Below, in pieces: positions 15,901 to 23,914 of a stretch of DNA of 64,000 bases; position 1 is the stretch's first letter; each line of letters begins with the position of its first letter. The translations under genes were made by a program, and so were the position numbers. Source of the stretch: Cupidesulfovibrio sp000226255 (lineage in GTDB: Bacteria > Desulfobacterota > Desulfovibrionia > Desulfovibrionales > Desulfovibrionaceae); NCBI RefSeq assembly GCF_003402415.2, contig NZ_AP036014.1:3658001-3722000 (forward strand). The letters run 5' to 3'. A model generated the notes under the pieces. That model saw nothing but the letters and a program-made list of their open reading frames with translations, did no database searches and was not told where the DNA came from.

Positions 15901-16638
15901 GCCGATTTCGCCGGAGAACAGGTTGGCCTCGCGCCCCAGGTTCTCGCCGGAGTGGGCGTCGGAGTTGGAGATGAGCGCGAAGCGGTCCAGTTCGCTCCAC
16001 AGCCAGTTCATCTCCGGGTCGGACGACAGGCCCGTTTCCATGGCGAAGATTTCGGACGACAGGTCGCCGAAGCATTCCGCCACCGAGTCGAAGCCCGATT
16101 TCGAGCCGAACAGGGCGAACCACGGCGTCCAGATGTGCGCGGGCACCAGAAAGGCCTGAGGGTGCGTTTCCAGCACCATTTCCAGCAGGTTGCGCGAGTC
16201 CAGGCCAAGGATGGGCCGCCCGTCGGACTCGATGTTGCCCACCTCCGCCAGGCGGCGGGACAGGCGGTCGGCGGCGTCCATGTCGGGCACGTAGACAAGG
16301 TTGTGCACCTTGCGCACCTTGCCGCCGCGCTTGTAGATGCTGCTGATTTCGGCCTGGAGCATGAACAGGGTGCGCCCGGCCAGCGGCTTGCCCGCGTATT
16401 CGGGCAGTTCGGCGTCCAGCCCGCGCGGGTCGCGCAGGCGGTACAGGCCGCTGGCCTCGTCCAGCACCAGCTGCTCGGCCAGTTCCGCCCGCCACTTGGG
16501 GTGCGTGAAGTCGCCGGTGCCGAGCACGTCCAGCCCCTTCACCCGCGCCCACGCGGCCAGATGGCGGGCGTTGAGCCGCCCGCTGGTGGCGCGCGAAAAG
16601 CGGGAGTGGATGTGCAGGTCGGCCCGGAACTGCTGCAT
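12961..16638 (-). CDS. EndoQ (PHP-type endonuclease) fused to a UvrD/Rep helicase
   Basis: A 1225-residue fusion. Residues 1 to about 430 match endonuclease Q: ADLHIHSRFSRATS (6-19), GTGDFTHP (40-47), AEISSIYKRGGKVRKVHNLV, HIWTPWFALFGSKSGFDS, SNSDAHS and a zinc-type cluster (C284, C300, C303). EndoQ nicks DNA 5' of deaminated bases. A Gly/Ala/Pro-rich linker (about 435-560) leads to an SF1A helicase with Walker A AGPGTGKT (584-591), DEIQDLSP (750-757), GDPDQSIYGFRGA, ENYRSS, MSLHAAKGLEF and LLYVGMTRA. It probably couples nicking to unwinding in repair of deaminated DNA. The ATG at 16638 has AGGAG nine bases upstream. All motifs seen are intact. Confidence 0.88.
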   Translation of the reverse strand: MQQFRADLHIHSRFSRATSGRLNARHLAAWARVKGLDVLGTGDFTHPKWRAELAEQLVLDEASGLYRLRDPRGLDAELPEYAGKPLAGRTLFMLQAEISSIYKRGGKVRKVHNLVYVPDMDAADRLSRRLAEVGNIESDGRPILGLDSRNLLEMVLETHPQAFLVPAHIWTPWFALFGSKSGFDSVAECFGDLSSEIFAMETGLSSDPEMNWLWSELDRFALISNSDAHSGENLGREANLFSGEIGYESILRSLKGQGIGGRFLGTLEFFPEEGKYHLDGHRKCGVVMEPRETRARGGLCPVCGKPVTVGVLHRVVELADRETPIQSPGQQGYLSLIPLPEILGELLGVGAKSRKVAEQHARCIARFGSELNILQDVPEAELSRFWEPLGEGIARMRRREVLRQSGYDGEYGVVRVFTDKERASIQRRSVVGGLPLLEGMGMTAAPRGDGVKAAASATGKGKKAKGADRPSLLDALSGPSGQAGPAVQSGPMAAWEGRRAPVPVTATASGTSAGPAAEPEFEFSPAPTPGSIDAPDLADGDDGPTPPAFAALSAPRPPEGASMRFNPAQRRALTAGPQPVLVLAGPGTGKTRTLVGRVLHLAETGIDARRILAVTFTRRAAAEMDERLATALGEDAPLPRTDTLHALAFEYWHRATPTPPVLLSEEAARRVFAEANPDEPAQRLREAWEAIGVCREKMRSCLVEHAPLLARYTEQKAAWNLADYTDLLEFWLDQMQNNIYASPWRHVLVDEIQDLSPLQLTLVRALAPHGGAGFFGIGDPDQSIYGFRGAHGDVAAFLREAWPDLSVVALEENYRSSARILDFAGGLMRGRSACGPLRAARDLPGELHLFEAPTAEGEAAWIGEQIRGLIGATSHSLLDAGHGSSRRGTVLDEGGFSPGDIAVLVRVKSLIPQLQRTLTRFGVPCAVPEAEAFWTDQRVALILGAAGRMLGIGSTSPQGASGGPALPAGLSHRRLMAEGVHPSLANRLGLTAAQLHASLAHDEEGDDAEDSGAAVSGLPDGGEVPLRPDVEIPARGTPSEVDCPPKVLARGPLGVAAYLRETPPFDDLFWQSSAFRALSRSYDTHGGWAGLMNWISLQSELELVRRGSEKVQIMSLHAAKGLEFRAVFLPALEDGIMPFAGAGTLTGKPDPEARSDVDEERRLLYVGMTRASEGLFLSCAARRQLYGRELRLKPSRFLDDVPLEGLRRSMLVQHQKRKERQLPLL

Positions 16639-16960
16639 CGGGCGGGCTCCTGTGGGGCTGGCCGGACGGGACGGGCGGCGCGGAAAGGGCCACCTAGTCC
16701 GGCTGGTGTGCTACGGGCCGGGTTGCGCCGGGGCAAGGCCCCGGTCCGCGAACGATGGACCGCGAGAAGGCCGGGGATTGCGTGGCGGACCCCGCCGCAC
16801 GAATCCGGCCCGTGACCTTTTGTCTATCAAAATAGACTAGCTTGGCAAATGGGTTGGCGAACAGGGCCACCCCGCCCGACTGTCGGTTGGTTACCAGCCC
16901 GTTGCCGACCCGGTTGCCCGCCGGGTTGTCAACTGGGTGCCGCCCGGATAGCCTGCGCCC
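16639..16960. other. Divergent intergenic region with a perfect hexamer palindrome
   Basis: The 322 bases between the EndoQ-UvrD and methyltransferase genes contain GTCTAT-CAAA-ATAGAC (16822-16837) in the only AT-rich patch, a plausible operator or promoter-proximal site. Promoter hexamers are not convincing. Nothing else is seen. Confidence 0.4.
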
Positions 16961-17914
16961 ATGAACAACCCTGCCGCAGAACCCCGCCCGGACGCCATGC
17001 CGCCTGCCCCGAAGATGGTCGAGCCCGCCACACTGCCCGACGCCATCCTGCAGGCCCGCGCCCTGTTCCCGCGCGGCCTGGCCCAGCCGGAAGGCAGCTT
17101 CCGCTTTTCCCTGGACGCCCTGCTGCTGGCGGCGTTCGCGGGAGAGGGGTTGACGGGAATGGAAAGGAAACCTCGCCAGAAGGGCGCAATTGCCCCTGAT
17201 GCGCGGGCCATGCCGGGTCACGGCAAGGCGCTGGCCTTCGCGGACCTTGGCGCCGGGTGCGGCGTGGTGGGGCTGGCCCTGCTGCTGGCGCAGCCGGGCC
17301 TGACAAGTGCGGGCCTGACAAGTGCGAGCCTGACGGGTACGGGCATCGAGATCGACGGGCAAATGGCCGACGCCGCGCGGGACAACGCGGCGCGATTGGG
17401 GCTGACGGAACGCTTCCGGGTGCTGCGGGCCGACCTTGCCGCTACCGCCACGTCAACGTCCGACGCCCTGCCCAAGGCCGGGTCCATGGACCTGGTGGTG
17501 GCCAACCCGCCCTACCGGCGGCACGGCTCGGGCCGCCCCTCGCCCAGCAGCCAGCGCACCCGCGCCCTGTTCGAGACGCCAGAAACCCTGCCCGCCTTCG
17601 CGCGGGCTGCGGCGCGCCTGCTGCGCGCCCGAGGCCGCAGCTGCTGGGTATACGGGCCGGACCGCTTGCCCGACCTGCTGCAGGAGCTGCGCACGGCGGG
17701 GCTGGAACCCAAGCGGATGCGCTGCGTCCATTCCCGTGCCGACGGGCCGGCCACGCTGGTGCTGATGGAGGCCCGCCGCGCGGGCAGGCCCGGTCTTGTG
17801 GTGGAGCCGCCGTTGGCCCTCCACAGGGGGGAAGGGGCGGCCACGGCCCTCACCGACGAGGCGCTGGCCTTCTGCCCCCTGCTGGCGTGCAACGCCGGGG
17901 GGCATCGGCGGTAG
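16961..17914 (+). CDS. Class I methyltransferase, tRNA1(Val) A37-N6 methyltransferase (TrmN6) like
   Basis: A 317-residue SAM-dependent methyltransferase. Motif I is FADLGAGCGVVGLALL (about residues 88-103), GIEID is motif II, and VVANPPYRR (about 175-183) is the N6-adenine catalytic NPPY motif, shared with TrmN6/YfiC. The C-terminal part PKRMRCVHSRADGPATLVLM also fits that family. Between motifs I and II lies an extra GLTSAGLTSASLTG stretch coded by a 15-bp tandem repeat. The first 25 residues are poorly conserved and the start is uncertain (ATG at 16997 is an alternative). It converges on the ClC gene. Confidence 0.75.
   Translation: MNNPAAEPRPDAMPPAPKMVEPATLPDAILQARALFPRGLAQPEGSFRFSLDALLLAAFAGEGLTGMERKPRQKGAIAPDARAMPGHGKALAFADLGAGCGVVGLALLLAQPGLTSAGLTSASLTGTGIEIDGQMADAARDNAARLGLTERFRVLRADLAATATSTSDALPKAGSMDLVVANPPYRRHGSGRPSPSSQRTRALFETPETLPAFARAAARLLRARGRSCWVYGPDRLPDLLQELRTAGLEPKRMRCVHSRADGPATLVLMEARRAGRPGLVVEPPLALHRGEGAATALTDEALAFCPLLACNAGGHRR
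17296..17340 (+). repeat. 15-bp tandem repeat inside the TrmN6-like gene
   Basis: Three in-frame copies of GGGCCTGACAAGTGC (two identical, third diverged) lie at 17296-17310, 17311-17325 and 17326-17340. They encode GLTSA-GLTSA-SLTGT within the SAM-binding region. Confidence 0.85.
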
Positions 17915-17923
17915 GCCCGGCCA

Positions 17924-17958
17924 ACAGGCGGGACCGACAGGCGGGACCGACAGGGCGG
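17924..17958 (+). repeat. 13-bp tandem repeat between convergent genes
   Basis: ACAGGCGGGACCG occurs twice head to tail (17924-17936, 17937-17949) with a partial third copy, in the 48-base gap between the methyltransferase and ClC genes. Confidence 0.7.
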
Positions 17959-17962
17959 CCTC

Positions 17963-19780
17963 CTACTGATCCTCCCGCAGCGCCTTCAGCGACTCGCTGT
18001 ACGCCCGGAACAGGTCGGACCGTTCCAGAAGGCCCAGCACCTGTTCCTCGTTGTCCTTGGAGACCACGGGCAGTTGCGAAAGGTCGGTCTCCACGAAGGC
18101 CAGCAGGGCGGTGTACAGGTCGTCGTCCTCGGTCAGGGCGGTCAGGGGGCGAGCCAGGTCGCCCGCCAGCACGAGGTCGAACAGGTCCGCCTCGTACAGG
18201 ATGCCGCGCACGTCCTGCACGGCCAGCAGGCCGTTCAGCCTGCCATGCATGCCCCGCACCGGAAAGGTGAACGCCTGGGTGCCCGCGATGATGTCCGTGA
18301 GGGCCTTCAGGGTCACGTTCTCTTCCACCACCGCCACCCGGCCACGGGTGTAGCAGTCGCGCACGCGCATGGTGGCCAGCAGGTTCACCGTGGCGTCCTG
18401 AAGGTGGGCGGGCGACTCGAACTTGTTCTCCACCTGGTTTTCGTACAGCGCCGTGCGCCGCCCCAGCAGGATGCACACCGCCGAGGACAGCATCAGCGGG
18501 GCCAGCAGCCCGTAGCCCTGGGTGAGTTCGCAGACCATCACCAGCGGCCCGATGGGCGCGTGGGCGATGCCCGCGAAAAAAGCGGCCATGCCCACCAGCA
18601 CGTAGCCGCCGGGCTGGGTGACCACGTTCGGCTGGATCTCTTGCGCCGCAAAGCCCACCACTCCGCCGGTCATGCCGCCCACGAACAGGGCCGGGGCGAA
18701 CATGCCCCCGCTCATGCCCGAGCCCAGGGTGACGGCGGTGGCCAGCGTCTTGCCCAGCAGTATCGTCACCATGGTGACCACCGGCAACTGGCCCAGGATG
18801 GCCTGCTCTATCCAGCCGTAGCCGTCGGAGAGCACGGGCGGGTACAGGATGCCGAACAGGCCCATGAGCACGCCGCCGAGGGCCGTGGTCCACATGATGC
18901 CCACCCGCGCCCGCAGCTTGCCGAACACGGAATACTTGAGCACCCGGAAGGTGCGTACGTAGGCCCAGCCCGTGGCCGTGCAGGCCAGCGAGAGCAGCAG
19001 GTACCAGGGCAGTTCCAGCACCGAGGTGAAGCTGAAGCGGGGAATGCCGAAGATGGGCGCGGTGCCGAACACGAAGGTGAACAGCGAATAGGACACCACC
19101 GACGAAAGCACGGCGGGCAGCAGGGCCTCCGACTCGAAGTCCTCGCGGTACAGCACCTCGATGGCGGTCAGCGCGCCGCCCAGGGGCGCGCGGAACACCG
19201 CGCCCAGCCCTCCGGCCGCGCCCGCCAGCATCAGGATGCGCCGCTCGCGCGGGGAAAGTCCCAGGCGCATGGACAGCCACGAGCCGATGCCCGCCCCGAT
19301 CTGCGACACCGGCCCCTCGCGCCCGGCGCTGCCCCCGGCGGCGATGGTGCAGATGGAGGTAAGCCCTTTCAGCAGCGGAGCCCGCCTGCGGATGACGCCC
19401 TTTTCCGCGTGGAAGGCGCGGATCATGGCGTCGGTGCCGTCGGTCATGCCGTCGAGGCTGTTGGGCAGAAAGCGCTGCACCAGCCAGCCGGTGACCAGAC
19501 CGGTAATGCCGAGCGCCGCCACGATGACCCAGGGCCGGTAGATGCGCGCGGCCGATTCCGCGTGGCCGAACAGGGTTTCCCCGGCCGGGGCGGGCAAGGA
19601 CAGCCCGGCCCAGACCACCTGAATGTAGTGCTTGCCCGCCTCTATGCCCAGAAAGAACAGGATGGCCGCGCATCCGGACAGCAGGCCCAGCCCCATGCCC
19701 AGTACGCCGAGGCGCACGTAGGCCACGGTGCGGTACAGGCGCAGGAATTCGTGCACGGGTTTCTTGAGCATGCGCAGCAT
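17963..19780 (-). CDS. ClC-family chloride channel/antiporter with CBS domains
   Basis: A 605-residue integral membrane protein. The ClC core (about residues 20-440) shows GSAGREGP (150-157), FRAPLGGALTAIE with E208 at the helix-F-like position, and GSGMSGGMFAP (353-363), the anion-pathway motifs. Two C-terminal CBS regions follow (about 460-520 and 540-600; MRVRDCYTRG, DLSQLPVVSK) and may bind adenine nucleotides. It could be a chloride channel or a chloride/proton exchanger; the sequence does not decide. The chosen ATG at 19780 has AAGGAAG six bases upstream, so a 21-residue longer form is rejected. Confidence 0.9.
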   Translation of the reverse strand: MLRMLKKPVHEFLRLYRTVAYVRLGVLGMGLGLLSGCAAILFFLGIEAGKHYIQVVWAGLSLPAPAGETLFGHAESAARIYRPWVIVAALGITGLVTGWLVQRFLPNSLDGMTDGTDAMIRAFHAEKGVIRRRAPLLKGLTSICTIAAGGSAGREGPVSQIGAGIGSWLSMRLGLSPRERRILMLAGAAGGLGAVFRAPLGGALTAIEVLYREDFESEALLPAVLSSVVSYSLFTFVFGTAPIFGIPRFSFTSVLELPWYLLLSLACTATGWAYVRTFRVLKYSVFGKLRARVGIMWTTALGGVLMGLFGILYPPVLSDGYGWIEQAILGQLPVVTMVTILLGKTLATAVTLGSGMSGGMFAPALFVGGMTGGVVGFAAQEIQPNVVTQPGGYVLVGMAAFFAGIAHAPIGPLVMVCELTQGYGLLAPLMLSSAVCILLGRRTALYENQVENKFESPAHLQDATVNLLATMRVRDCYTRGRVAVVEENVTLKALTDIIAGTQAFTFPVRGMHGRLNGLLAVQDVRGILYEADLFDLVLAGDLARPLTALTEDDDLYTALLAFVETDLSQLPVVSKDNEEQVLGLLERSDLFRAYSESLKALREDQ

Positions 19781-20032
19781 GGTGCTTCCTTGGGTATGGC
19801 GCTTCCAGTCCCGATGTTTCCGGACTCGCGGTAACGCGTGCACGCCGTCAACACACAGGGGCGCTGTGCGTTACGGCGGCATGCGGGCCGCGCGGCGCGG
19901 CACACGGCCGGGCGCGGCGGGGCGAAAAATCCACAAGGTCGGCGAGTCCGGCCGATACGGCGGTCCGGCGGATCCAGCCCAAGCGGCAGAACGCAGAGCA
20001 GGCCCTGGCGGGGGACGCATCCTGCCGGAAGG

Positions 20033-20977
20033 CTACAGGCGCGCGTCGGGCGCGGACAGTATCTGCCGGGCCAGGTCCACGTCGCGGCGGATCTGGGTCA
20101 CCAACTCGTCCAGGCCGGAGAACTTGCGCTCGTCGCGCAGGCGGTGCACGAACGAGACGCGAATCTCCCAGCCGTAGATGTCGCGGTCGAAATCGAGGAT
20201 GTGCGTTTCCACGCTGAGCCGGGCGTTGTCGAAGGTGGGGTTGTAGCCCACGTTGGTCACGCCCTGGTACACCTGCCCGTCGATCTGCACCCAGGTGGCG
20301 TACACGCCGGGCCTCGGCATCAGTTCGTCGCGCGGCTCCATGTTGGCGGTGGGAAAGCCCAGCAGCTTGCCGCCCCGGTCCATGCCGCGCACCACCTTGC
20401 CACGGATGGCGTAAAAGCGGTCCATGAGCGGGCGCACGTCCCATACGTCGCCCGAGCGGATCAGGTCGCGGATGCGGGTGGAGCTGACCACGGCGTCGTT
20501 GATGATCACCGGGTCGAGCCGTTCTGTGGCGAAGCCGTACTGCGCGCCCAGACGCTGGAGCAGTTCGAAGTTGCCCTTGCGCCCCTTGCCCAGCGAAAAA
20601 TCGTAGCCGATGACCAGTTCGCGCACGTGCAGGGCGTCCACCAGCACGCGGCGCACGAACTCTTCCGGCTCCTGCGCGGCCATCTCGCGGGTGAAGCGCA
20701 GCATCAGGGTAAGGTCCACCCCCAGCGCCTCGAACAGGTCCAGCTTCTTCTCGTAGTCGGTGATCAGCGGGGGAGTGTGCGGCCCCACCAGCACCCGCAG
20801 GGGATGCGGGCAAAAGGTGACCACCACCGAGGGCACGCCGAGCGCGGCGGCCTTGGCCATGACCCGCCCGATGAGCTTGCGGTGGCCGTTGTGCACGCCG
20901 TCGAAGTTGCCGACGGTGACGCAACTGCCCCGCGAAAGGTCGAGGCCGATTTCCTGTAGTTCGCGTGCGATTTCCAT
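20033..20977 (-). CDS. ribF: Bifunctional riboflavin kinase / FAD synthetase
   Basis: A 314-residue enzyme that phosphorylates riboflavin to FMN and adenylates FMN to FAD. The N-terminal adenylyltransferase has VTVGNFDGVHNGH (about 20-32) and VTFCPHP; a segment SSTRIRDLIRSGDV follows. The C-terminal riboflavin kinase carries RGGKLLGFPTANM (about 207-219), GVYATWV and NVGYNPTF. Length matches the family. The ribosome-binding site before the ATG at 20977 is weak (ACGAG), but the family start supports it. No FMN riboswitch is visible upstream. Confidence 0.92.
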   Translation of the reverse strand: MEIARELQEIGLDLSRGSCVTVGNFDGVHNGHRKLIGRVMAKAAALGVPSVVVTFCPHPLRVLVGPHTPPLITDYEKKLDLFEALGVDLTLMLRFTREMAAQEPEEFVRRVLVDALHVRELVIGYDFSLGKGRKGNFELLQRLGAQYGFATERLDPVIINDAVVSSTRIRDLIRSGDVWDVRPLMDRFYAIRGKVVRGMDRGGKLLGFPTANMEPRDELMPRPGVYATWVQIDGQVYQGVTNVGYNPTFDNARLSVETHILDFDRDIYGWEIRVSFVHRLRDERKFSGLDELVTQIRRDVDLARQILSAPDARL

Positions 20978-21339
20978 GAATACTCGTGACGGCGGAATGG
21001 TGCGCGGCGCGGCGGCCGGGTCGGGCCGGTAGTGGCGGCCCACGCGGCGGAGTGCGGAGCGGCGGACGGCTGCCCGCACTGGCGAAACAGCGTGCGGATG
21101 CCCCCGCCGGACGGATGGCCCTGAAGCCCGCCCGTGCGGCCCGGCAAGGTTCCTCCGCGCCGTTTCGTGCTACCCCAAACGGCCCGCGGGTTCAAGGGCG
21201 GCAGGGGCGGACCGGCCGATGCTCCCGTCCACGGGCCAGCCATGCCGCGGCACCGCCATCCTCCGGGGCGGGGCGGCGCGCCCCCTGCGTGCCTTCCTTT
21301 AAGGCGCACACATATTTCGGCACGTTCGCAAAAAACTGC
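20978..21339. other. Intergenic region before tRNA-Leu
   Basis: A 362-base GC-rich gap upstream of ribF (minus strand) and of the tRNA promoter. No RNA motif, terminator or convincing gene is seen. Confidence 0.4.
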
Positions 21340-21369
21340 TTGCCAAGCACGCCGCCATGCGGCTATACG
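21340..21369 (+). promoter_or_regulatory. Promoter of tRNA-Leu
   Basis: TTGCCA (21340-21345) and TATACG (21364-21369), 18 bases apart, end 10 bases before the tRNA. Confidence 0.6.
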
Positions 21370-21379
21370 ACTTCTCCGC

Positions 21380-21466
21380 GCCGAAGTGGTGGAATTGGTA
21401 GACACGCTAGGTTCAGGGTCTAGTTCCCGCAAGGGAGTGGGAGTTCGACTCTCCCCTTCGGCACCA
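21380..21466 (+). tRNA. tRNA-Leu (anticodon CAG)
   Basis: An 87-base class II tRNA with acceptor stem GCCGAAG/CTTCGGC, D-arm with GGTAGACAC, anticodon stem CTAGG/TCTAG with loop TTCAGGG (anticodon CAG), a long variable arm TCCCGCAAGGGA, T-arm GGGAG-TTCGACT-CTCCC and encoded CCA. It marks the left edge of the polysaccharide island. Confidence 0.97.
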
Positions 21467-21473
21467 CGAGAAT

Positions 21474-21511
21474 AAAGGGCCGCAACCCACGTTGCGGCCC
21501 TTTCTCTTTGC
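21474..21511 (+). terminator. Terminator of tRNA-Leu
   Basis: AAAGGGCCGCAAC (21474-21486), loop CCAC and GTTGCGGCCCTTT (21491-21503), followed by CTCTTT. Confidence 0.88.
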
Positions 21512-21809
21512 CCTTTACGCGCACTCGCAACCCCCAAGCGGCCCTTCCCGTGCGCGTCACGCAGGATACTGGCCCACCACTCTCCGCTGGCGGGTGCCAA
21601 ATATTGACGTTAGTTACCAGAGCCTGTAATTTTTCAGAACATTTTAAATTATTGCCCACGCAAACTAATAAAGGTTACAGACAGTTCGGCACCATATACC
21701 ATGAATGACTGCCCGCCGCAGAAAGCCTGCAACTTGACCCACAAGTGATGCATGCCCCCATTGCGCCAGCATGACGGGCAGCAACTCATACCTGCTCTAG
21801 AGAAACCAT
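21512..21809 (+). promoter_or_regulatory. AT-rich leader of the polysaccharide island, with candidate promoter
   Basis: Base composition drops sharply here. A candidate promoter is TTGACG (21604-21609) and TAATTT (21627-21632) with a 17-base spacer, leaving a leader of about 170 bases before the first gene. No JUMPstart/ops element (GGCGGTAGCGTG) is seen. Confidence 0.45.
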
Positions 21810-22748
21810 ATGAAATCATCGCTCCTGGATGTCGCTGTTGTCGTCCTGAACTACAACGGCTGGGAGGACACTATTGCGTGCGCAGAAAGTCTCCTTCTGC
21901 TTTCACCATCGCCACGCTTTATCATCATCGTTGACAATGCATCGACAAACAAATCAAAGATTCACATTTCAGAATGGATGAACAATAAATCCGGCAGTAT
22001 ACAGTTCAAATCCGCCGATGCGAATACTGCACTATCGACATCATTTAAACCTGCCCGCATCAATCTTGTCACTGCAGACAAGAATCTTGGCTATGCTGCG
22101 GGGAACAACATAGGCATCAAGATAGCCATGCAGCACGGCGCCAAAGCTGTGTGGATATTGAACAACGACACTCTGGTTTTCCCAGATACGCTTGGCGCAC
22201 TCTGGACCCGACTCAACAACGCCCCCCGACCAGGATTGTGCGGTGCCCTGGTACGATACTTTGACGAACCAAATGTCGTGCAATGCATGGGGGGCGGGCG
22301 AACAAGCCGCGCAACGGGACTATCCACCTTGGCGGGGCAAGGCTATTCTGTCGACCAAGCCAAGGCTATCCCCACAGAAGAAGTGGAAAAAAACATCAAC
22401 TTCATATACGGCGCTTCCGTACTTGCATCACGAAATTTTATTTCAACAGTTGGACTGATGGATGAACGCTACTTTCTTTATTGCGAAGAGCAAGACTGGG
22501 CGTTCAGCGCCAACGGAAAATTCAACATATCGTACGCAAAAGATGCAGAAATCCTTCACCGCGAAGGACGAAGCAGCACATGGTCGCGCAAGCATCGCTC
22601 CCTCATTGGCTTTTACAGAATAGCGCGAAGCAGAATACTTCTGGCTGCGAAGTTTCATCCTTGGTTTATACCAACCGTAATGTTCTCTTTAATATATGCG
22701 TTAGCCAGACTTGCAGCACGCTCTTTAGTAAAAACTAAATCCTCCTAA
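21810..22748 (+). CDS. Family 2 glycosyltransferase (rhamnosyltransferase-like)
   Basis: A 312-residue GT-A enzyme that probably adds a sugar to a lipid-linked glycan at the cytoplasmic membrane. It shows VVVLNYNGWEDT (about 10-21), IIIVDNAST (38-46), NLGYAAGNN and WILNNDT (the DXD-equivalent, about 116-122), and a catalytic-region acidic motif MDERYFLYCEEQDW (about 218-231), all typical of WbbL-like transferases. The C-terminus has a hydrophobic stretch (FIPTVMFSLIYALARLAA). First gene of the island; AT-rich compared with upstream genes. Acceptor and donor are unknown. Confidence 0.85.
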   Translation: MKSSLLDVAVVVLNYNGWEDTIACAESLLLLSPSPRFIIIVDNASTNKSKIHISEWMNNKSGSIQFKSADANTALSTSFKPARINLVTADKNLGYAAGNNIGIKIAMQHGAKAVWILNNDTLVFPDTLGALWTRLNNAPRPGLCGALVRYFDEPNVVQCMGGGRTSRATGLSTLAGQGYSVDQAKAIPTEEVEKNINFIYGASVLASRNFISTVGLMDERYFLYCEEQDWAFSANGKFNISYAKDAEILHREGRSSTWSRKHRSLIGFYRIARSRILLAAKFHPWFIPTVMFSLIYALARLAARSLVKTKSS

Positions 22749-22771
22749 CCTTCCAAAGAATCGACAAAACA

Positions 22772-23914
22772 ATGGCACGGATAGCGTATCTATCATTCTC
22801 AAAGCTACCATCAATGACAGCAAATTCCATACACGTGATGCGTATGGCGGCTGCCTTCTCCGACATTGGCCTCGACGTGCACCTTTTTGCGCAAAGAGGC
22901 CTATGCTCCGAAACGGACATCTTCAAATACTACGGAACTCGAAAAACCTTCACCATACACCAAAAAAATTTAGCTGGGTTTCCAAAAATAAAAGTATTTA
23001 TGTATTCCGCAGCATGCGCTGCACACGCGGCGCTACTGCTGAAAAAAAACGACATATACTACGGAAGAGACCCTCTCGCACTCGCGCTGCTCGGCGCGAC
23101 AGGCATACCTGTCGCGTACGAAACGCACGGCCTCCCCCCCACCCCACTCGCGCGACGCGTTGAGAATTTCCTCATGAAGTCCGGAGGGTTCAAAGGCATA
23201 GTGGCCATAAGCAACACGTTGAAGCGATACTACCTAGCGAACCATCCGCGCCTTTCACCGCAAGACATCCTTGTGGCCCATGATGCGGCTGACGATACCG
23301 GCCCACCTCCTCCACCGCCCCATAACACCAGCGGAAACCGACTGCGCGTGGGATATGTGGGCAGCTTGTACCAAGGCCGTGGTATTGAGCTCATCCTTTC
23401 GCTGGCTGCGCGACAGCCCGATGTGGACTTCGTACTTATAGGCGGCCCCCCTGAACAGATCGCCCACTACAAAAAGGGACAGCCTCCGAACAATGTGCTC
23501 TTTCTTGGGCACATCAAACCGGCTGAAATACCAGACACATATGGGAACATGGACATACTTCTTGCCCCCTATGCCCACAAGGTACACATACATGGAGACA
23601 TATGTGACACCAGCGCCTACATGTCCCCCCTCAAAATCTTCGAATACATGGCGGCAGGGCGCCCCTTCATTGCCTCGCGCATGCCTGCCATTGAAGAAAT
23701 AGTCCAGGACGGAGAATGCTGCCTGCTGGCCGAGCCGGAGGACGCCGAGGACTGGGACCGGGCTCTGGCCACCCTAAAGGACTCGCCTGAATTACGCGAG
23801 AAATTGGCGTTGCGGGGAAGGGAGCGCTTCCTGAGGCACCACACGTGGAAAATCAGGGCCGCGAACATCCTGTCACACCTGGAGAGTTGCCATGCCAAAA
23901 CCAGACAGGCGTGA
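22772..23914 (+). CDS. Family 4 glycosyltransferase
   Basis: A 380-residue GT-B enzyme. The N-terminal half (acceptor side) starts IAYLSFSKLPSMTANSIHVM. The C-terminal donor-binding half has RVGYVGSLYQGRGIELIL (about 190-207), VLFLGHIKPAEIPDTYGNMD and SPLKIFEYMAAGRPFIAS, the E-X7-E-like signature of the family, followed by LLAEPEDAEDW. Its last 23 bases overlap the next gene, so they are translationally coupled. It has very AT-rich codons in the first third. Sugar specificity cannot be read. Confidence 0.85.
   Translation: MARIAYLSFSKLPSMTANSIHVMRMAAAFSDIGLDVHLFAQRGLCSETDIFKYYGTRKTFTIHQKNLAGFPKIKVFMYSAACAAHAALLLKKNDIYYGRDPLALALLGATGIPVAYETHGLPPTPLARRVENFLMKSGGFKGIVAISNTLKRYYLANHPRLSPQDILVAHDAADDTGPPPPPPHNTSGNRLRVGYVGSLYQGRGIELILSLAARQPDVDFVLIGGPPEQIAHYKKGQPPNNVLFLGHIKPAEIPDTYGNMDILLAPYAHKVHIHGDICDTSAYMSPLKIFEYMAAGRPFIASRMPAIEEIVQDGECCLLAEPEDAEDWDRALATLKDSPELREKLALRGRERFLRHHTWKIRAANILSHLESCHAKTRQA

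Noticed and set aside
12859..16815. Long plus-strand open frames opposite the EndoQ-UvrD gene
   Set aside because: The minus strand carries complete EndoQ and helicase motifs; the opposite frames show only Gln/His/Arg-rich sequence.
18074..19834. 586-codon plus-strand open frame opposite the ClC gene
   Set aside because: Antisense to conserved ClC motifs, no start signal and no recognisable domain.
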